64,000 nucleotides of DNA from Paraescarpia echinospica (GCA_020002185.1 CM034531.1:82293360-82357359), one strand, 5' to 3'; numbered from the stretch's first letter, positions 47,030-60,322 are shown. The notes: generated from the sequence alone by a model not told the origin. Numbers and translations are program-made.

Positions 47030-47695
47030 TGGTGTCGTGGTTTCACGATTACGTCAACCCGATGCTATATGATTGTAGACATACATAATCCCAGTGCATT
47101 GTTAGTGGCCGCCACATCATGTCATTATAAAAAAATCGCCACTACAATTCCAGCCTTGAAAACCGACATATTTGACAGAACTCTTGAAATCAGCCGCTAT
47201 TATGGGTATAAACCCTCATCTATGTAAATATCACCCTAAGTCTTTTAGCTGGCATGTGCCATATCATCCTCGTTCACAGCCGTGCAAAGCACGTATAGCT
47301 CGTACAATAAACATTGAATGTCGTTCACTCTTTTATTAATATCACGTGATATAAACTTAAGAGTAGTGTTTGTCTGACAATGAAACAACAATTATTTTTT
47401 ATTTCCCTACGATCCATTATAGAGTATGAGAGGCAGTTCTCTCTACATTTGTGTACAAACATATTGTATATGTAAAACATCTGGTCATTATATTCTACAA
47501 AACATGTTTACAGTAGAATATAAACAATACACAGGACATAAAACTGCTCAATTTGAAGTAATACAATATTATAATACGATTATGAATAGTAACTTAACTA
47601 TCAGCTATCGTTTAATTTATATGCAATTCACCGTTTTTACACAAACTTCGTCGTGATTACTTTAATAACTCTAGATAGATCTGACACCTGTTTCA
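47030..47695. other. Intron, no recognised content
   Basis: Nothing supported on either strand. Confidence 0.55.
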
Positions 47696-47699
47696 CATC

Positions 47700-49195
47700 G
47701 TGTACATTGATTAACTTTGATGTGCATGCTTAAATGCCAGAAGCGTAGTAAATAATAGAAGCATTTTAAACATCATGATAGCGGATATAGACCCCGATAT
47801 AATAGGCATCACAGAATCATGGACACATGAAAACATGGTAGATGCTGAATTAGCTGTATTGGGTAATGTCATGTTTAGAAACAACATACAAGAGAGAAGG
47901 GGAGGCAGGGTCATTATAAAAATATTAAATAAAAAATAAAAAATCTATACAGGCATATGAACTACAAATGAAAAGGGAAGCAGATTGCGAGGAAGCTATG
48001 TGGTGCAACATAGTTACCAGAAACTCAACATTAACAATATGACTAGTTTATCGTAGTCCTAACAGACGACAAGATGATGATGTAAAACTGCACAATGCTA
48101 TGAAGGAGATGAGTAAAGGGGAATGAGTTATAACGGGTGATTTTAATCACGGACATATTTAGTGGAAATCTCTAGTGTTGTAGGTGATTACCAACAGTTT
48201 GTACTTCTAATACAGGATTGTTTCCTTACCCAACATGTTTTTGAACCAACCAGAGTAGGTAAAGTTTTGCATTTAGTGTTCTCTTCTCAAAACGAACTGG
48301 TTGATCATGTTAAAATACATAAACCTTTGTGATTTAGTGACCATAACCAGATCCATTTTAGTATAAAAGTACAATCAGGAAATATTGGTAACAAGCGATG
48401 GAGGAGAAACTTTAACAAAAGCAAATATAAACAGATGAGAAAATATTTGGCACACATAGATTAGACTAACTTAATGAAGGACAAGACAGCAACATAATGT
48501 TGGATGGATCATTTTGAAAGATTAGATTGAGGGCATTACTGAAAGATTTGTTTCCTTAAAAAGCAAAGGAAACGATCTAGGAAGAAACACCTATCAAAAG
48601 AAGCTATACGAAAGATTGCTTACAAACAAATTATGTGGAGAGTTTACAGAAACACTGGAAATATAGAAGAATATAACAACTACAAAGAGGCCCTTAACCT
48701 AGCTACAACTGAAATTACAAAATCCAAACGAACTTTAGAGCAGAAATTGGCGAATGATATAAAAACATGATAGCAGGATTTTCTACGCTATGTAAGGAGT
48801 AAACAGAAGGTTTGAGATAAGGTGGGACCACTAGAAAACAGCGCAGGAAACGTAATATCTTTCAAATGGCAAAGGCCCTGAACGAATGTTTCAGCTCAGT
48901 GTTTACACAGAAGATATAAGTTCACTGTCATTACTAAGTACTAAATTTGAGGAGGATTAATCAAACCAATTAGAAACGTTGGTTGTTACTTCTGAGATTA
49001 TATCAAAGGAAATTAAGATGATGAAAGAAAACAAATCACCTTGACTTGACGGGATACCACCAAAACTGTTAAAGGGAATTGTACATCAAATCAGTACATC
49101 ACTTGCTACATTCTTTAACTTGTCACTTAGAGAGTTCCACTAGAATGAAAAGAAGCAAACATTACACCATTATTTAAAAATGGATAGTAGTATAG
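47700..49195 (+). mobile_element. CR1-like LINE, endonuclease and start of RT, decayed
   Basis: In shifting plus frames: 'DIDPDIIGITESWTHENM' near 47790, 'IITGDFNHGHI' near 48140, 'FSDHNQIHFSIKV' near 48340 (SDH motif), a long lysine-rich linker, 'SPCLDGIPPKLLKGIVHQ'-like sequence near 49050 and 'EANITPLFKNG' near 49160. It ends there. Stops are frequent. It is the 5' part that the other copies in the window lack. Confidence 0.8.
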
Positions 49196-49374
49196 TTGAG
49201 AACGTGGGACACCAAAAAATTGAAAGATCAAACGGTTTTGCCATATACAAATTGGCAGAATGATGTAAAGGTCAAAGAGACTTGCCATATAAAAAATGGG
49301 TAACTAATGAAATAGTTACATAAACAATTAAATAAAAACGATCAATGCATCACTAAATAAATAATAATTAGTGA

Positions 49375-49402
49375 ATATGTTTTAGGTGTCTAAATACATA
49401 CA

Positions 49403-49442
<40 letters not shown>

Positions 49443-49765
49443 TGACTATGTTTTAGGTGTTCAAATACATACACTCTATATGATGAATATGTTTTAGGTG
49501 CTCAAATACATGCAGTTTATATAGCGACTATGTTTTAGGTGTCCAAATACATACAGTATATATAGCGACTATGTTTTAGGTGTCCAAATACATACAGTGT
49601 ATATAGTGACTATGTTTTTAGGTGTCCAAATACATACAATGTATATAGTGACTATGTTTTTATATGTGTCCAAATACATACCGTATATATAGCAACTATG
49701 TTTTAAGTGTCCAGATACATACAGATACAGTGTATATAGTGACTATGCCTTTAGGTGTCCAAATA
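49375..49765. repeat. ~43-bp minisatellite, about nine copies
   Basis: The unit is close to 'gactatgttttaggtgtcc' followed by 'aaatacatacagtatatatag', after an initial (TA)n of about 45 bp. Copies vary in TA length. It lies between two LINE pieces of one family. Confidence 0.9.
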
Positions 49766-49789
49766 CAAAGGTAAGTAGATGATATATAC

Positions 49790-51665
49790 TTGACATCCCT
49801 CGTCTACCCACATAGTTTACTGCGTAAAGTAAAGGCCCACGGCATATGAAATGGTATAATTAACTGGATAGAAAAATGGTTGATTGACAGAAGACAACGG
49901 GTAGTAGCTGATGGGGAGGGAGGCAGCAAACTGGAAATAATGAAGACATTTCAAAGAGAAGTTAAGAAAAAAAATAGCTTGTAACAAAAAACATGATAGC
50001 AAGAATTGTTATGCATGTGGTTAGAACAAAAAAACAGTTCAGGTAAGGTCGGTTCTCTAGAAGATAGAGGTAAAAATATAATAGTAGAGGGATTCATAAT
50101 GGCAGAAGACCTTAATGAGTATTTTAGTTCGGTGTTTATCAAGCAATATATTAGTCCACTGCCAATGCCAGAGGCTACGTTCAAGGGGGCGTGGTCAGAC
50201 TATTTAAGGCAGTTAATTGTAACCCCGGAAATGGTTGCTAAAAAAATAAGGGCTATGGAGGATATTAAATCACCTGGAGTGGATGGGATTCCACCAAACC
50301 ACTATTGGGAATTGTAGAACAAATTAGCATACCGCTTGAAACAGTTCTCAACTTAGAAGAGGAGGTGGTTCCTTTAGAATGGAATGCAGCAAACATTATA
50401 CCGTTATTTAAAAAAGGGTTGAGAAACAAGTCAGAGAACTTCAGACCAGTGGGTTTAACATCTGTGACTTGCAAATGATTAGAAAGACTAATTAAAGATC
50501 ACACGGAGGATTTTCCTATTAAACATAACTTGATTAATCCATCGCAAATTGGGTTTCTAAAAGCAAGATCACGCTTAACAAATATGTAATGTTTTTTGGA
50601 AGACATCACTAAGTGGGTAGACGAGGGATCACCCGTAGATATTATCTACTTAGATTTTCAGAAAGCTTTCAACAAAGTGCCACACCAAGGAGTACTGCTT
50701 AAACTAAAGCCCCATGACATAGGGGATGGTATAGTTAACTGGATAGAAAACGACTGGTTGACAGAAGACAACGTGTAGTAGTCGATGGTAGAGCTTCAAA
50801 TTGGAAATAGGTTTTAAGTGGGATACCACAAGGTTCGGTACTGGGACCTATGTTATTTTCAATATATATCTACGATTTGGACAATAATATAACAAGTACG
50901 GTGTTGAAATTTGTGAATGATACAAAAGTGTTTAGAATAATTAAATGTGATGGAGAACGACAGCATTTACTAGATGATGGGAATGAAGTACAATATGCAG
51001 TGAGGGATACTGTACTAAGTAATACTGCAAAAGAAAAATACTTAGGGTTACCAATTAGCGCAGCTTCAAAGGGTAATAGAATTATTGGATTAATTAGGCG
51101 AAATATACCGTGTATAAGGAAAATTAACTAATAATAATACCGCTGTACAAAACAATAGTTAGGCATCATGTAGAATATTGTATATCGCAAGAAAGACGTA
51201 GATATGCCGGAAAGAGTACAGATGAGAGCGACTAAAGTGATACAAAAACTGAGAGATCTTAGTTATAAAATATGCATAAAAGAATGTGGTTTGACAACAC
51301 AAGAGATTAAGAGGAGGTCATATAAAAGTTAGTTTTCAAATATTGAATGGTTATGAAAATATTAATAGAAATATTGTTTCCAGTTAAGAAAGGTAGAAGG
51401 ACTAGAGGACATGACGTTACATTAGTGAAGGAGTAGTGTAGATTATATATAAGAAAGTTGTAATTTTCACAAAGGAATGGATTAATCGAACACATTTTCT
51501 GCTGATTGTGTGGGTTCTAGCAGCGTGAAAAAATAAAACAATAAAATCAACGCATACTTCAGAAGGGCGTGATACACGTAGATAAAAAGTGTTGGACTCT
51601 CGATAAGCCAAAAGGTTTCCTTGTCCACATGCCATCTAAAGTTAATTATCTGGGTGGCAATCTTG
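49790..51665 (+). mobile_element. CR1-like LINE RT region to 3' end, rearranged and decayed
   Basis: An RT scrap at 49815-49940 ('IINWIEKWLIDRRQRVV') precedes a longer copy: 'MAEDLNEYFSSVFIKQ' (50098), 'IKSPGVDGIPP' (50270), 'VPLEWNAANIIPLFKKG' (50370), 'MEDITKWVDEGSPVDI' (50596), 'PQGSVLGPMLFSIYIYD' (50825) and the catalytic box changed to FVND (50910). The 3' end at 51650 has 'ggcaatcttgttaaat'. The misplaced RT scrap shows an internal rearrangement. Confidence 0.85.
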
Positions 51666-51879
51666 TTAAATATATACATACATATATACATACATACGTA
51701 AAATAAATTGGGACTTGTAATTACATTTTTGACTTAGTCTTTATCCTTGGCTCTGGGCTTAATATTTATTTCTTTTACTGCCTAAGTATATATTATTATA
51801 TATATTACATGTTTACACATGTCTTATTCTGTTTATTTAGTGATATATTATGTTTGAAAAAACAAATTAATATTATTAA

Positions 51880-52280
51880 GGATATAACAAGATTACAACA
51901 TGTGCAAAACTGTTTAGCAAGGTTTCTGATTCGGTCTCCACCGTTCCCTTAATGCCACCACTCTAGTCTTTGCATTGGCTTCCTGTCCGATATCAGTTTT
52001 AAGTGCCTACCAGGCACTTTCGTGTAAGTAATCAGCATAGTTGCATTCATTACATATTCGAGTAGGAAATAGTATCCAATTTCTATCATCTAGTTATGGT
52101 TTACGTGTCCCTAGAGTCTACTAATTTTGGAACACAGGTTTTTATTGCTATGCCGACTCTCCCTCTTTGTGTTACCACAGTCCGTTCAGTTGAAATATTA
52201 CACAATTATGGCATCCTTTAGCAATTTACATTTATAACATTGCTAATCCACCTTAGAGCTCCCTGTTGTATCCATCCTTC
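51880..52280 (+). mobile_element. LINE RT C-terminal fragment of another family
   Basis: The plus frames read 'DITRLQHVQNCLARFLI', 'HWLPVRYQF'-like sequence near 51980, 'STNFGTQVFIAMPTLP' and 'TTVRSVEILHNYGIL'. This is the conserved end of an L2/CR1-type RT with many stops. Confidence 0.65.
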
Positions 52281-52503
52281 TGTTGAATATTTGAATCATG
52301 TTTATCTTTTGATTTTGACCAACCATTTTGCCTCGATGCACCTCTGACGTTAGTTGTCGAGGTTGTGAGCACAAAAGAAATGATTACACATAAAAACCTG
52401 CATACTTACTTATATACATATGCATGCATACTTGCATACTTAAAGACTTGCACACGCGCATACGTTGTACTACAGTTTGTGATATCATTTACGTTATATG
52501 CAG

Positions 52504-52622
52504 GAGCTTGTAATGGCGGAGTGACCATAATGACTGGACCAAGTGGACAAATATCCTCGAAGGGAGCCGTTTACAAAGATGATGAGTTTTGCCAATGGAT
52601 GATTGAAGTCGATACAAGAAAT
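52504..52622 (+). CDS. CUB domain 5, N-terminal half exon (subtype A)
   Basis: Acceptor 'tatgcag', donor GTGAGC; 119 bp, phase 1 to phase 0. It begins GACNGGVTIMTGPSG and contains 'DEFCQWMIEVDTRN'. It has the same length and pattern as CUB1a and CUB3a but is clearly more diverged. The intradomain intron is 843 bp and contains a CA repeat. Confidence 0.93.
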
Positions 52623-52766
52623 GTGAGCTGTTGTGTGTTGATCACAGTTGTCCTTAAACAAACCAACGGTTAAAAGCATACATGCTCAGTTACACACGCA
52701 TGCATGCGCGAGCACACGCACGCACATACTCACACACGAGTACACGCTCAATAACGCACGGACGCA

Positions 52767-52768
<2 letters not shown>

Positions 52769-52823
<55 letters not shown>

Positions 52824-52875
52824 ACACACACATACACACACACACACACACACACTCACTCACTCCCTCACTCAC
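52769..52875. repeat. (CA)n microsatellite
   Basis: About 100 bp of CA with a few T interruptions and a (CACT)n end, inside the CUB5 intron. Confidence 0.95.
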
Positions 52876-53465
52876 TCACAAGTGTTGGCTACACGCTCTT
52901 TCCTCTTTTAGAGACGAGGTCATGTCGTTTCTTGCCATTTCAACTGAAATCGTTTATATATAACCATTGTGCATTTATGCAATTAACGTAACATTTCCCT
53001 GTCAATGAAGCATTGTTTACAACTAGTACAACTAGTGCTGATCTCGTTATACATAACCTTTCCGCGAAATGGAATTTTTCACTCTTTTCTAAAAATGGTA
53101 ATGGTGGGCATAGACGGAGTGTATCTCCTGTTGGTCATGTTCTGATTGCTTCCGGACGATAGTGACATGCGTTAATTTCTATCCACCGCCAATTGGGTTA
53201 AACAATACAGTTTGCCTTTTACCAGAAACATGTTTAAAACAATTTCTAATCAACAAAATCAAGTTTGTCGTTTGCGTCAATTAAAACGTTGAGACTTATA
53301 ACAGCTTATATCCAGGTTATGAATACTGTCACATAATCTTGAATAGTTAGCTACTATGAAACATATCAAGGCGCGCATTTTTATAACATTGGAATCTACG
53401 AATTATTGACACTAAATTATGTATGTTGTTTGTAACTTTGCAACAAAAAAAATATTTATTTACAG

Positions 53466-53700
53466 CGTGTTCGATTACACTTCACCAAGTTCAGTCTTGA
53501 AAACTGCGGTACGACGTGTCCCTGTGATGCTGTCAAAATCTACGATGGACGTGATGCAACTGCACCATTGATACACAAACTTTGTAGAAGTGTTCTGCCC
53601 GGCAACATCACATCGAGTGGAAACAATATATTCGTGCAATTTAAGACGGACAGTTCTGTTAGATATTCTGGCTTTACGATCCAATATTCGGCATTTGGAG
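53466..53700 (+). CDS. CUB domain 5, C-terminal half exon
   Basis: Acceptor 'tttacag', donor GTAAGT; 235 bp, phase 0 to phase 1. It reads 'RVRLHFTKFSLENCGTTC', 'PCDAVKIYDGRDATAP', 'HKLCRSVLPGNITSSG' (N-x-T site) and 'FTIQYSAFGG'. The cysteine cluster is C-x3-C-x-C-D, as in CUB1 and CUB3. The next exon in phase is the EGF-like exon. Confidence 0.93.
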
Positions 53701-55260
53701 GTAAGTACAATATTTACTAAATACGTTCTTTCTGATATTATTATCCACCTCTCCCAAACATATCCATCAATATATTAATAGCAATTCTGTTTTTTTACTT
53801 TGAGATTGACAAACCTTCCTCGTGATTTATGCACAACAAAAACTATTATATTCAATCTTAGTTCGTCGGTTGCTGGAAAGGTGCATTTTCGGAATGGACT
53901 TGCAAATATATTTATAGTAACAAATCAATAAACCCGGTTCATCATAAGATTTACAAGAATAACAACTGGTTTACTAATAGAAATAATATAGAAGTAAGTG
54001 TTGTCAGCATGTTTGCGGCAACCGCCTCTGTGAAAGCTATCGTGGGAACCCTACTTTTTATATGTGCATCTTCAAAACTATGGAAGATATTGCTAAATAA
54101 AGGGTAATTTTTCATCAAGTGTTTCCTTCAATATTGTTAGACTAACATGAATCATGCATTAACCAATAATCACAAGTGTGTGTTTTGAATATAAAATCGT
54201 GCCATAATAATTTTACAGTGGCATTTAAACGGATATCTAAATAGTAGTTCGCACTTATGTAGGTACACATAAACGATTTTGTTTGAGTTATTCCGGGGCG
54301 GTTCTATACATCAACGTACACGGAATTGCATTAACGTTGTACATACACTCGGTATCAAAATGTTTATGTCATGGACAGGCCATGATATATTTTGTAAACT
54401 GCTAATTGCTATGTTTCTAGTGACGCCACCTGGTGTGTGTGCAAGTTTTTCCATTAAATGTCCAAACCTGTCGATAGGCGTCCCGGCAGTTGGCCACACT
54501 GAATTACAAAGTAACACTACGATAAATCAATGTAATCCCTCCTTTTATATTGTCTATGGTCCTTTTCTTCTAAAGTATTTTTGTATGTGTAGTCAGATTT
54601 ATAGTTGAACTCTTCGAAATGCTTTTGGGGTTAGATTCAGTTCTTTAAATTAAAGGGAATAATTATGTTGCAATCTAGGCGTAGTGATACTAGGTGGCTG
54701 ATCGGTCACTAATTTTAACTGGGAGTTTCGCGGGGAAGTCGGGAGGAGAGGAGAGCCATGCGAGGTTGAGAGCAGACGTGTTTTGTTAGTATCATATTCC
54801 GCGCCGTTCTAACGATATATATTCAAATCTTCCCTACAGCTACTTCATTTCCTTGGGACGTCGGTGTTTATCTCGACGACTTGACTGTGGACAGGGTCTT
54901 ATTCCCTGAAATAAAGACTTGTGAACCGCTCGCGCTCGTCTCGTGACATTTACATTCGGAAATGTACACATATATTTATTATATTTCGAGCGTCAGTTGT
55001 GTTCGGCAAACATTTGCCGACGGTAGCGCAAAAGGCACAGGCCACTCAAACAGGTGCGAGACAGAGTAAGTCACGTAAGATGTTGGATACATATTTTTGG
55101 AAGAGGTATGCTAATAACATATTAAGTGGGAAGAAGTGATATGAAAACGGCGATTTCTCATTTATTACATCGGCAATTACTGGGTCGACAATCATGATGC
55201 TCACTCGGGCGCATGTTTGTTTATTTTCCAGGTTCCTGTAGGTGACGACCTGCAATATAT
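53701..55260. other. Intron; contains a possible signal-peptide exon
   Basis: Mostly unrecognised. An ATG at 54360 opens a frame with a hydrophobic core (see findings). No promoter element can be defended. Confidence 0.4.
54360..54510 (+). other. Candidate alternative first exon with signal-peptide-like start
   Basis: From ATG 54360 the frame gives a short polar start, the hydrophobic run 'LLIAMFLVTPPGVCA' with a plausible cleavage site after the final Ala, then a cysteine-containing segment. A donor-like GTAACA at 54511 would end the exon in phase 1, which fits the phase 1 acceptor of the EGF exon at 59746. There is no transcript evidence, and an open frame of this size can occur by chance. 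Confidence 0.25.
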
Positions 55261-55269
55261 ACCTTCGTT

Positions 55270-55400
55270 CTCGTTATTATATAGCGCAGTATCTAATCCT
55301 TGTGACAGTTCTATAAATTTTACATTTAACCCCCGGCAGACTTGTTAATTATTACACCAACTCATCTGTTGTGGGAACCATTCAGTGACGCTACAGTTAA
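55270..55400. repeat. SINE-like repeat, diverged copy
   Basis: 'ttatatagcgcagtatctaa' and 'accaactcatctg' match the repeat at 43416-43512 and 55420-55560. Confidence 0.6.
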
Positions 55401-55414
55401 ACCACGAAAACTAA

Positions 55415-55560
55415 GAAGAACGTTCTTATATAATGCAGTAGTCAGTCCGTGTGACTATTCAACATGCTTTACACTCCCCTCATGGTAGACTAGTTAATTC
55501 TAACACCAACTCATCTTCTCTGGGAAGCATTCAGCCACGCTACTGTTACTACATGAATAT
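55415..55560. repeat. SINE-like repeat, uninterrupted copy
   Basis: 'gttcttatataatgcagtag' through 'tctctgggaagcattcagcc' runs across the junction that is interrupted by a LINE at 43512/44276. It lies directly after the 55270 copy in the same orientation. Confidence 0.65.
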
Positions 55561-55569
55561 TATTAGTTC

Positions 55570-56780
55570 AAACCTTTAACCGTTACCTACAGTCTATAAT
55601 GTACTCATGTACGCGACTAGGTGGAGAGAGAAGGCGTGGAATAAGTGAAATCATCCAAGCTTCGAAACGACAAAAAGAGGATTTGAACACGTTATCTCGA
55701 TTGAGTCCTTTGAAATAATACGCCACCATGCCCTATCCCCTGTAAAAACAGATCATTTAGTTAAAATTGGAAGCATCATTACGAACTGTAGGAAACCCAG
55801 TGCAGCAATGTCTACTGTTAAAAATACATTTCAAATATTGGAATTTTTGGAAAAATAGTAGGTAATATTGAGAATGAAACGTTAGTGAACTCTAGGCAAT
55901 GCATTAAGAATATGCATGCCGCACTGCCGGTGGGAAACCTACTAAAGGTGTGAAGTACGAGAAGTACCTCGTGTCATAAAGACCGTTGCTCTGAATGTAT
56001 TTAATCCGTGTTGTGATTGATGGCTAAGTAATAACGCAAATAATTAACATCGCCGTCTATACGGCTAATCATGTATTACATACTTAACTTGAAATATCTT
56101 ATTACACGTGATTTGTTGTAAAAATAAGATGCTATAAACCATAACGTTTTAATTGACACACATGCCAAACTTGGTTTTGTATAACAGATATTGTTTTACC
56201 AAGGTTTCTGCTACAAGGAGGGCGGTGTTTTTAAAAATCGAATTGATGATGGATACAAACTAACGCCTGTCACTATCCTCTGGATTCAGCCAGCAGCTGA
56301 CTAATACGAGATAAACGCTTTCTATGACCACCATTACTATTTTAACAGATTTAAGTAACAAAATGCTATTCCGCGATACCGAGCGTGTACTTATTCCAAA
56401 CATCTCCAGGAAAGGTACCTATAACGGGATCCGCACAAGCAATGCTTCACTAAACATTAAAAAGGTAATGTTACTTTCATTGCATACATATACGATGAAG
56501 ATATATAAGCGATTTCCATTGACATGACAACTAACAACATGACCTCTAATAATTTATGTTAAGTGTATGATATGCATGTATACGCTCGGTGTCGAGCAAC
56601 ACGGACTCGCAAGTTCAAAGTGATGCCTAAGAGTGACTTCTCGTAATTACGCTACCCAAATTTATTTCATGTTGTTTATTAGTGACCAAAAGGAAAACAT
56701 GATATAACGAATGATAAATTTACCCCCCAAAGACACCCTATGTGGACGTTTCGTTATAACTAACTATAACTAGATGTATA
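55570..56780. other. Intron, no recognised content
   Basis: Nothing supported, apart from a short match to 16865-16890 around 56210 ('ctacaaggagggcggtgt'). Confidence 0.5.
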
Positions 56781-56784
56781 CGTA

Positions 56785-56787
56785 TAC

Positions 56788-56844
<57 letters not shown>

Positions 56845-56849
56845 ACATG

Positions 56850-56880
<31 letters not shown>

Positions 56881-56915
56881 GCATAATATATCTACATACA
56901 TTATATATCTATATA
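56785..56915. repeat. (TA)n cluster
   Basis: About 130 bp of TA-rich repeats with CATA interruptions; a smaller TA tract lies at 57227-57244. Confidence 0.95.
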
Positions 56916-57339
56916 TACTCCTCAATGGCTAAAAGAAATGCTACCCGCATTATCTATATTATGTAACACATCTTTTGCAAATCAGACTCTACATACTAGT
57001 TCATCATCCAGCCCCTCCTGGTAGTGGTCTTGAATCATACCATAAAACTGATTAGACTTCATTCTAAACAATGTCATGGCATCAAGTTTGAATTTGGACA
57101 TGATAATGATATAGTTTTAACTATGTTATAGTTAAAACTTTTAGACATGTATGACCCACTACCTTGAAGGTAAAGAGAGAACATTTTCAAACTGGAGTTA
57201 CTACATTTCAAGCAACTCTGCATAAATCATATATATATATATATGAGCCTCGTGTTATTACATAACGGATCATTATTACAACACCGGACTGTTTGTATTA
57301 CAACATGGGTCGTTATTATAAAATGGTCGTTTATTACAG

Positions 57340-58860
57340 ATGTTTGTTCTTTGTTAACAAAATCATTACAAGATCGGCAGATATATCCAAAAACAGCGCG
57401 TGCCAACCGGGCATGTGACTTGTGGCAGCTGCGAGCCCGACAGAAAATTCACGGTGCTCGGGCACGCGGGCCGGCGGTGATGTCGAACGACGAAGGAGAG
57501 GCACCGGATGGAGCGAAGATGGAGATTGTCCCTATTAACCATCGACCAAAAACTATGTACCGGATAGTTGGTTCTCTGATGCATACACATTACTGCCAGC
57601 GCTGCCCGACAACCACCTTGAACAATTGCTTGACAATTTCAGCATTTATTTCACGGACAGAATTGACATTATCAGAAGCGATCTTGATACCCATGACAAA
57701 CACGTATCGGTGCGCCCGGACGAACCCTGTGTTATCTCGTCGCATCTATCATCGTTCCTGCCTACCACAACAGATGAGATAACCAAATTGGTCAGCAAGT
57801 CGGCTTGTAAATCGTGCAAGTTGGATCCGATTCCGACTCATCTACTGAAGGCCAACATATCTATTTGGAACCAGTCATCATCGACATTATGAACTTATCT
57901 ATTACGACAGGAGTCGAACTTGTCGTTTTTGTCAAAAATCGCACAGAAGGTCGTTACTGCCCGTTTCTCCAAACATCTATCTGACAACGAACTCTATGAG
58001 CAGATGCAATCTGTTTACAGTCCCACCACAGTACTGAGACTGCACTGCTGAGAATATGCAATGATCTGCTCTGTATATTGGATGAGCGCAATGCTGTCAT
58101 ACTTGTGCTACTAGGTCTCGCAGCAGCATTTGATATAGTCGGAATCATGTTATTACGCCTCAGCGATCGTTTTGAAATAACTGGAACATGTCTTGCATAG
58201 TTTGACTAGTATTTGGCTAACCGACGTCAGCGTATTCAAATGCACGGCAGAGAATCAGCGTAAGTCCCGCAGGGTTCCGTTCCCGGCTTGCTCATGTTCA
58301 TTTGTTACACGGCACCACTCGGTGATATCGCACGTCGGCACGGAATGAACATACATCTATATGCTGATGATACCCAATTCTATATCGCCTTCAGTCCTCT
58401 CTCAGAAGAAGACACAAACTAGGCTGTGAAGCACATACAAGCATGTGTCACTGAAATACAAGTTTGGATGCGCATGACTAAACTCAAGCCCAATGCTGAC
58501 AAAACAGAGGTTACTGTGGTATGTTCGCCGCACATCAAGAACAAAATTTCTATGCCGCACATAGAACTTGCCAGTAACATCGTGCCTACTTCCACTGTGG
58601 CCACGAACATTGGTGTTTTCTTCGATGATGCCCTAAACATGAACATCCATGTACAGTACATGTGTCGTGTAGCATATTTCCATCTACACAGTATTGGAAG
58701 AAAAAAATATTCTCGATAGGAAAACAGCAGAGATGATGGTGCATACTTACGTCACGTCTCGTCTTGACAATGGAAATAATGGCCTGCCTTAAATCGAAGC
58801 TTCACATCACGATACCAAAGCAACGTACCGCACCATGAACGCGTTGGTGGGCCGTACTGA
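57340..58860 (+). mobile_element. CR1-like LINE, RT region, decayed
   Basis: Plus frames: 'NFSIYFTDRIDIIRSDL' (57630), 'TTTDEITKLVSKSACKSCKL' (57765), 'LDPIPTHLLKANI' (57820), 'KIAQKVVTARFSKHLSDNEL' (57935), a decayed 'DLSAAFD' block near 58110, 'VPQGSVPG'-like sequence at 58270, and '[18 protein letters not shown]' (58345) with an intact YADD box. The frame 58426-58719 gives 'MRMTKLKPNADKTEVTVV'. Stops lie between segments. Confidence 0.82.
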
Positions 58861-58904
58861 TTAGCCCCGAATGTGATGACGATCTGGTTGCGTTGGCTGA
58901 AGTT

Positions 58905-59385
58905 TAATGTCGTACTTCACAGATAAGATCGCTAATATAAGTAGACGGCTGATGACGATACACTCCCAATGCCAACTGCCCGCCTTCCAACAAGACATCG
59001 AATGCCTTAGCAGTAACTCTGCCATTAAAAAAGAATGGTCTTGATCAAGAACTGTTATCGAACCGATGTAAAATGTGTCTTTCATATCGAAGCTCATCGA
59101 GAGATGCATTGCAATGCAGATACGATAACGTATGGATACGAACGGCACCTTTGTTATTTTCCAAAGTGCGTACTGTCCAATTCACAGTTGTGAAACAGCC
59201 CTAGAACGCATATTTCACAATATTCTGATTTCTCTTGATAAACCGAACAGCGGGAGTGTTACTTGTTCTCAGCGCGGCCTTTCATACCGTCAACCATCAT
59301 TTACTGATTGGTTTTCAAACGGCCAAATTGCGGGCACTATAACAAATAAAAGAAGGTCTCCCGGCATTCCTGAACTTTCTTTTTA
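58905..59385 (+). mobile_element. Second CR1-like LINE scrap
   Basis: 'DKIANISRRLMTIHSQCQ' near 58925 is RT linker; 'FQSAYCPIHSCETALERIF' (59158) and a decayed 'LSAAFHTVNHHLLI' (59270) are RT palm. The order is correct but much of the intervening sequence is missing. It is a separate copy from the element ending at 58860. Confidence 0.7.
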
Positions 59386-59621
59386 GCTTTGAAGTACTGT
59401 TGTGAAAAGTTTTTAGATTTTATGCCAAAATACACCAATTTGTACGTCTATAACTACAGAAATGGAACGTATCCATGAAACTTGTTAAAGCTGTCATTCT
59501 TGACAGATAAGACGACGCTTTAAAACATAAAAATAGTTATTTATTTTAATAACTGAATAGTAAAGCTCAGACGTTTAGAAAATGAATGTGTTCCATTTTT
59601 CGTGACTTCACTCATTCATAT

Positions 59622-59631
59622 GTGTGTGCGT

Positions 59632-59685
<54 letters not shown>

Positions 59686-59695
59686 GTGTGTACAT
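59622..59695. repeat. (GT)n microsatellite
   Basis: GT/GTGC repeats about 50 bp upstream of the EGF exon. Confidence 0.95.
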
Positions 59696-59745
59696 ATGTA
59701 TCTATACCGCTGAGTGAATTAATGATTTTGAACAATTTGTTACAG

Positions 59746-59862
59746 ATTTTGACGTATGCGCAAGCCAACCGTGTCAAAATGGAGGCTCATGTCACAACGA
59801 AGTTATTGGTTTTTCATGCAATTGCCTGGCGGATCTCTACACTGGACCAGTGTGTGAATCTT
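59746..59862 (+). CDS. EGF-like domain exon
   Basis: Acceptor 'ttacag', donor GTGAGT; 117 bp, phase 1 at both ends, a classic symmetrical EGF exon. With a G from the previous exon it begins DFDVC and reads '[11 protein letters not shown]', '[15 protein letters not shown]'. All six EGF cysteines are present, with the C-x-N-G-G-x-C turn. The '[12 protein letters not shown]' start lacks the full D-x-D/N-E calcium signature, so calcium binding is uncertain. It joins CUB5 upstream and the NIDO exon at 62510 downstream. Confidence 0.95.
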
Positions 59863-59867
59863 GTGAG

Positions 59868-59942
<75 letters not shown>

Positions 59943-59998
59943 TTCGCATACACACACACAACCACACACACACACACACGCACACACACACACACAAA
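59868..59998. repeat. (CA)n microsatellite
   Basis: About 130 bp of CA repeats starting five bases after the EGF donor. Confidence 0.95.
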
Positions 59999-60237
59999 AA
60001 AAATTCTCCACCCGAATCCACCCACGGCAAAACCTCGTTTTCGGCTCCGATCCAAGATGGCTGATATTATACAGGGTATAATATTTTAACGGACCTAATT
60101 TTGGAACTAAGCAACATAGAAACACATGTGCGGTCCAACTAATTGTAGGATACCCATTCGTTTGATAATATATTCAGGTCGTTAGAGGTCAAGGTCGTTT
60201 TTTATGTTCAAGGTCATAATAAAATACTCATGTAATC

Positions 60238-60246
60238 ATATACACA

Positions 60247-60320
<74 letters not shown>

Positions 60321-60322
60321 TT
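60238..60322. repeat. (CA)n microsatellite
   Basis: About 80 bp of CA repeats. Confidence 0.95.
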
